Below are positions 33,307 to 36,497 of a DNA stretch of 36,497 nt, one piece after another. The stretch is from Poronia punctata (taxonomy: Eukaryota; Ascomycota; Sordariomycetes; Xylariales; Xylariaceae): NCBI GenBank assembly GCA_022579005.1, contig MU401768.1:1-36497 (forward strand), given 5' to 3'. Position 1 is the stretch's first letter. Every line of letters begins with the position of its first letter. The notes below the pieces were generated by a model, which was not told the DNA's origin, did no database searches, and worked only from the letters and a program-made list of their open reading frames with translations. The translations under genes and the position numbers were made by a program.

Positions 33307-33332
33307 CGTAATTAGCATGCATGCTAGTTACG
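33307..33332. repeat. 26-bp near-perfect palindrome
   Basis: CGTAATTAGCATG faces CATGCTAGTTACG with one T/C mismatch and no spacer. It may have been perfect before a RIP-type transition. It stands in a small pocket of higher complexity (33300-33385) that also holds AAAGGGGGTTAGCTTGATTT. Confidence 0.75.
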
Positions 33333-34051
33333 CCTTATGTTATAGGATAGCTATAAAACTAAAGGGGGTTAGCTTGATTTTTGTTTTTATATATATAGCT
33401 ATTATTTTTGCGTTGCTTTTTAAACTTAGATATTTAGCTATTTATTATATACTTAATATACTAAGTTATGCTTTTTAAAATACTTTTATAAAGCTGTAAT
33501 TAATATAAAGCTTTTAAAACCTAGTTAATGCGTTTATTTTAGCTAGACTTTTTTTAGTATAAAGTTAAAATAATTTTTAAAAATTTTTAATTTTTATTAT
33601 AATAGTAATTTTGCTTAGATATAAAACTTATAAGAGTTTTTTTTTATAAGATAAACTATATAAAAAAAAAGAAAAGCTAAAAATTAATAATGCGCTTATA
33701 TATATAAACGTATATAAGCTAAAAGTATAGTAAGTTTTTAATATTGCTAATATTTAATTAAAAAAATAAAAATAAAATACTAGTTTACTTTAAACTTTAA
33801 AGACTATAAAAATTAGCTAAAAGCTTTAGTATAAAAGTAATGTGTTATAAAAAAGCTTTAAAAATAATTAAGTTATTATAGTTTAAAACTAAGCAATAAA
33901 AGCTATATAAATTAAGCTATAAAGCTAAAACTATAAAATATAATTTAGCTAGCTTACTATTTTTAGTTTAATAAAATTATAAGATTATAATTTAAAAAAT
34001 ATTTTTAATAGTAATTTAAAAAAACTAAAAATATAAAAAAATTAAAAAGAA

Positions 34052-34115
34052 ACTAGAAAATAAGTAGCTAAAAAACTAGCAAAACTAAAAAATAAGTAGC
34101 TAAAAAACTAAAAAA
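34052..34115. repeat. Two-copy tandem repeat, period 32 bp
   Basis: Units ACTAGAAAATAAGTAGCTAA.. and ACTAAAAAATAAGTAGCTAA.. start at 34052 and 34084. Read in the + direction, nearby frames give K/L/N-rich text with stops where Q is plausible, so it may come from a coiled, basic tail of a dead protein. Confidence 0.65.
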
Positions 34116-36497
34116 ACTAAAAAAATTTAAATATTATAATAAATAAAAAAAGGTAGCATATTTTATAAAATATAAAAAAGTTTGCTATACTTAGAGCTGC
34201 ATATATATAAGCTAGTAGTTAAAAACTAAAGCAACTTAAAAATTAAACTTTTAATAAAAACTTTAAAAATTAATAGTTTGCTTAAGTAAAAACTTTTAAA
34301 ATTTTAATTAAATATAAATATTAGCTAATAACTTTTTATTATATTTTTTTTTTTTTAGTTAACACTAGCTTTTTAATATATTTATATTTTATTATTTTAG
34401 CTTATATTATTTTATATAGTTTTTTTTATTTAATATGTTGCTTTTTATAAAACTTTATAGTTTTATAAATAAAAACTATAATTTAAGCTGTTACTTTGTA
34501 CTACTTAAATTTTTTGCTTTAAAATAATATTAAAGTAGTTTATTAAACTTTACTTTTACTTAAAAAGCGATATTTTTAATTATTTGCTTATATTTAGCTA
34601 GCTTTGTTTTATTTTTTATTATTAACTTAAAGCTTAAAGCTTTTAAGTTAGCTAGGACTTTTACTTTATTATTACTTTTTATTTAAAGATTTATTTTAAT
34701 TTTTATTTTTAATACTTTAATTATAAGCTATAAAAGCTTAACTTTAGTTTTTATTAACTATTTTACTACTTTTTTATATAATTTTTGCGTTTTTTAGTAA
34801 TATATAATTTACTTTAACCTTTTAAAGCGTTTTAACTTTTTTTTTAATAGCACTAAAGTAATAAATTAGCTTAAAAAGGTTTTTTATTACTTTAATAATT
34901 ATTATATAATTTTAAAAGCTTATATTTAATTATTGCTTTAATATATTTTAACTTATAAAGTTTATAAGTAGTTAATTTTTTTTTTAAAAAACTATATAAA
35001 CTAAAATATTATTTATAGCGCTATTAAGCGTTATTTTTATTTAAATAATTTTAAGCAAAAGTTTTTTGCTATTGCTATATTTTATAATTATAAAAAAATA
35101 TTTTAGTTAAATAATATTAAAGGCTTATATAAATACTTTTAGTAATATTATTTTTTTTACTAAAATATTAAAGCTTATAATAAGCTTTATTTTAATAACG
35201 CTATAGTTTAAAGCTTTTTATAAAAAATATTTAATTTTATAATTTAAGCTATTTTTTTTTTATTAACTAAGATTTAGTAACTTTAAATAACTTACTTATA
35301 AAAACCTTTATAATAAACTTAACTTTTAAGTAATAAATAAATTTTGCTTTTAAAAATATTAAAAGCAAAGTAAAAAAGATCTTAGCTTATTTAAAAAAAA
35401 GTTTAAGCTTTTTAAAAAACTTAATAAGCTTTTTTACTTATATTTTATTAAAGCTACTATAGCTTAGCTTAAAAATTAATAAAACGCTTAATAAGTAAAA
35501 AATATAGTTATAGTTAATAGCTAGCTAGTAACTATTATAAAATAAAAGCTTGTTATTGTTATAAATAACTTTATTTTATATTTTTAAAAAATTAAAATTA
35601 TAATAAGTTAGCTAAAAGTTATTATAAAAAAATAATAAAAAATAATAAATTAACTAGCTCTTTAGCTTTTTATTAATTATAATTAATAAAGTATATAAGC
35701 TATAATATATTTAATAAACTAATAAAGTAGCTATAATAAATAAAAATAAAAAGGTTACTAAGGCTATTTAAATTAAAAAGTATTTAGTTATAAGTATTAA
35801 GTATATTTAAAAAACTTTTATTTATAATAAAACTGTTTAAAAGTATATAACTTTAATAAAAACAAAATTATATACTTTAATAGTTAGTAGCACTTTAAAA
35901 AAAAGCGCTTATTTAAGCATATTTAATATATTGCTTTGCTTAGTAATGTTATTATATTTAGCTAAAAGTATAAAAGTATTAAAATTAAAGTATTGTGCTA
36001 TATTTAAAAAAATAATTTAGTTAATAATTATAACTTTTACTTTTTAGTATATTATAAACTTAAAAAGCGTAATTTAATTTTATAAAATATAGCTTTTAAA
36101 GTAGTATAATAGTTATAAATAAAGTATATTTAATTAGTATAAGTAGCTAATGTTTAAAATTAATAAAATGCTTTAGCTATAAAAAATATTATTAATATTA
36201 AACTTTTTGCTTATACTAGCAATATAAGTATAGTTAAAGCTTTATATTAAAATAATAATTTATTTATATATAAAAGTAAAAGCTATATTTATATAAACTA
36301 AACTTAAAATTTTATTTATATTATTATTATTAATTTTAATAATATAAAGGTTATAAAAAAAGTTAAAAAAAGTAATAATAAAATAGCTGCTAAAATATTT
36401 GCTATTAACTAATATAAGCTATTTTTTATATAAGTTTACTTTTATTAAAAGCTTATAAAAGTTTTTGCTTAAAAAAATAAAAATATTTTATTATAAT

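Larger units (their letters stand above)
32205..36497. repeat. AT-rich RIP-degraded repeat block, right edge of window
   Basis: Strongly AT-rich, CA/TG-poor sequence to the end of the window with no usable open frame. It is compositionally the same as 1296-20221 and surely derives from one or more mobile elements, but the far boundary is not in the window and I recognise no domain. At its left edge ACCTGTGTTAAC and ACCTGTTAAT (32202 and 32225) look like degenerate repeats of one word. Confidence 0.7.

Overview
The window reads as nuclear DNA of a filamentous ascomycete (Pezizomycotina). The evidence is short GT...AG introns with CTAAC/CTGAC-like branch points, typical fungal proteins (a pyruvate kinase, a DUF1748 protein, an F-box/ankyrin protein and an Atg28-like coiled-coil protein), and sharp isochores in which AT-rich blocks carry the transition-only damage of repeat-induced point mutation (RIP). 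I cannot name the species.

Layout. Positions 1-~735 are AT-rich RIPped repeat, and ~736-1295 are a short host-like flank. Positions 1296-20221 form one bounded mobile-element block with hAT-like ends: imperfect terminal inverted repeats starting CAGGGTTG/TAGGGTTG and an 8-bp target duplication (ctataggg / ctgtaggg). Nested inside is a complete but dead Ty3/Gypsy LTR retrotransposon at 1759-11392 on the minus strand. It has two 167-bp LTRs, a 5-bp target duplication, a G-rich polypurine tract, recognisable reverse transcriptase, RNase H and integrase remains, and a 446-bp tandem duplication of the integrase end. The rest of the block (11398-20190) has no intact gene but holds several tandem repeats and motif clusters near both ends of the outer element.

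A gene island of normal base composition follows (20222-~32200). It contains an F-box/ankyrin gene (+, 21180-23144), a five-exon pyruvate kinase gene (-, 24059-26071), a four-exon DUF1748 small-protein gene (+, 27865-28494) whose exons are too short to stand out as ORFs, and a coiled-coil protein gene resembling fungal Atg28 (-, 29599-31674 or 31725). The ankyrin and kinase genes converge, the kinase and DUF1748 genes diverge from a 1.8-kb shared upstream region, and DUF1748 and the coiled-coil gene converge. These look like ordinary housekeeping or regulatory genes that share a neighbourhood, not a pathway.

From ~32205 to the end the sequence is again AT-rich RIPped repeat whose far boundary lies outside the window. 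The main novelty is the stratified element history in the left block: hAT insertion, then Gypsy insertion, with RIP acting on both, all readable from target duplications and transition-only differences. Exon boundaries and element ends were worked out by eye.
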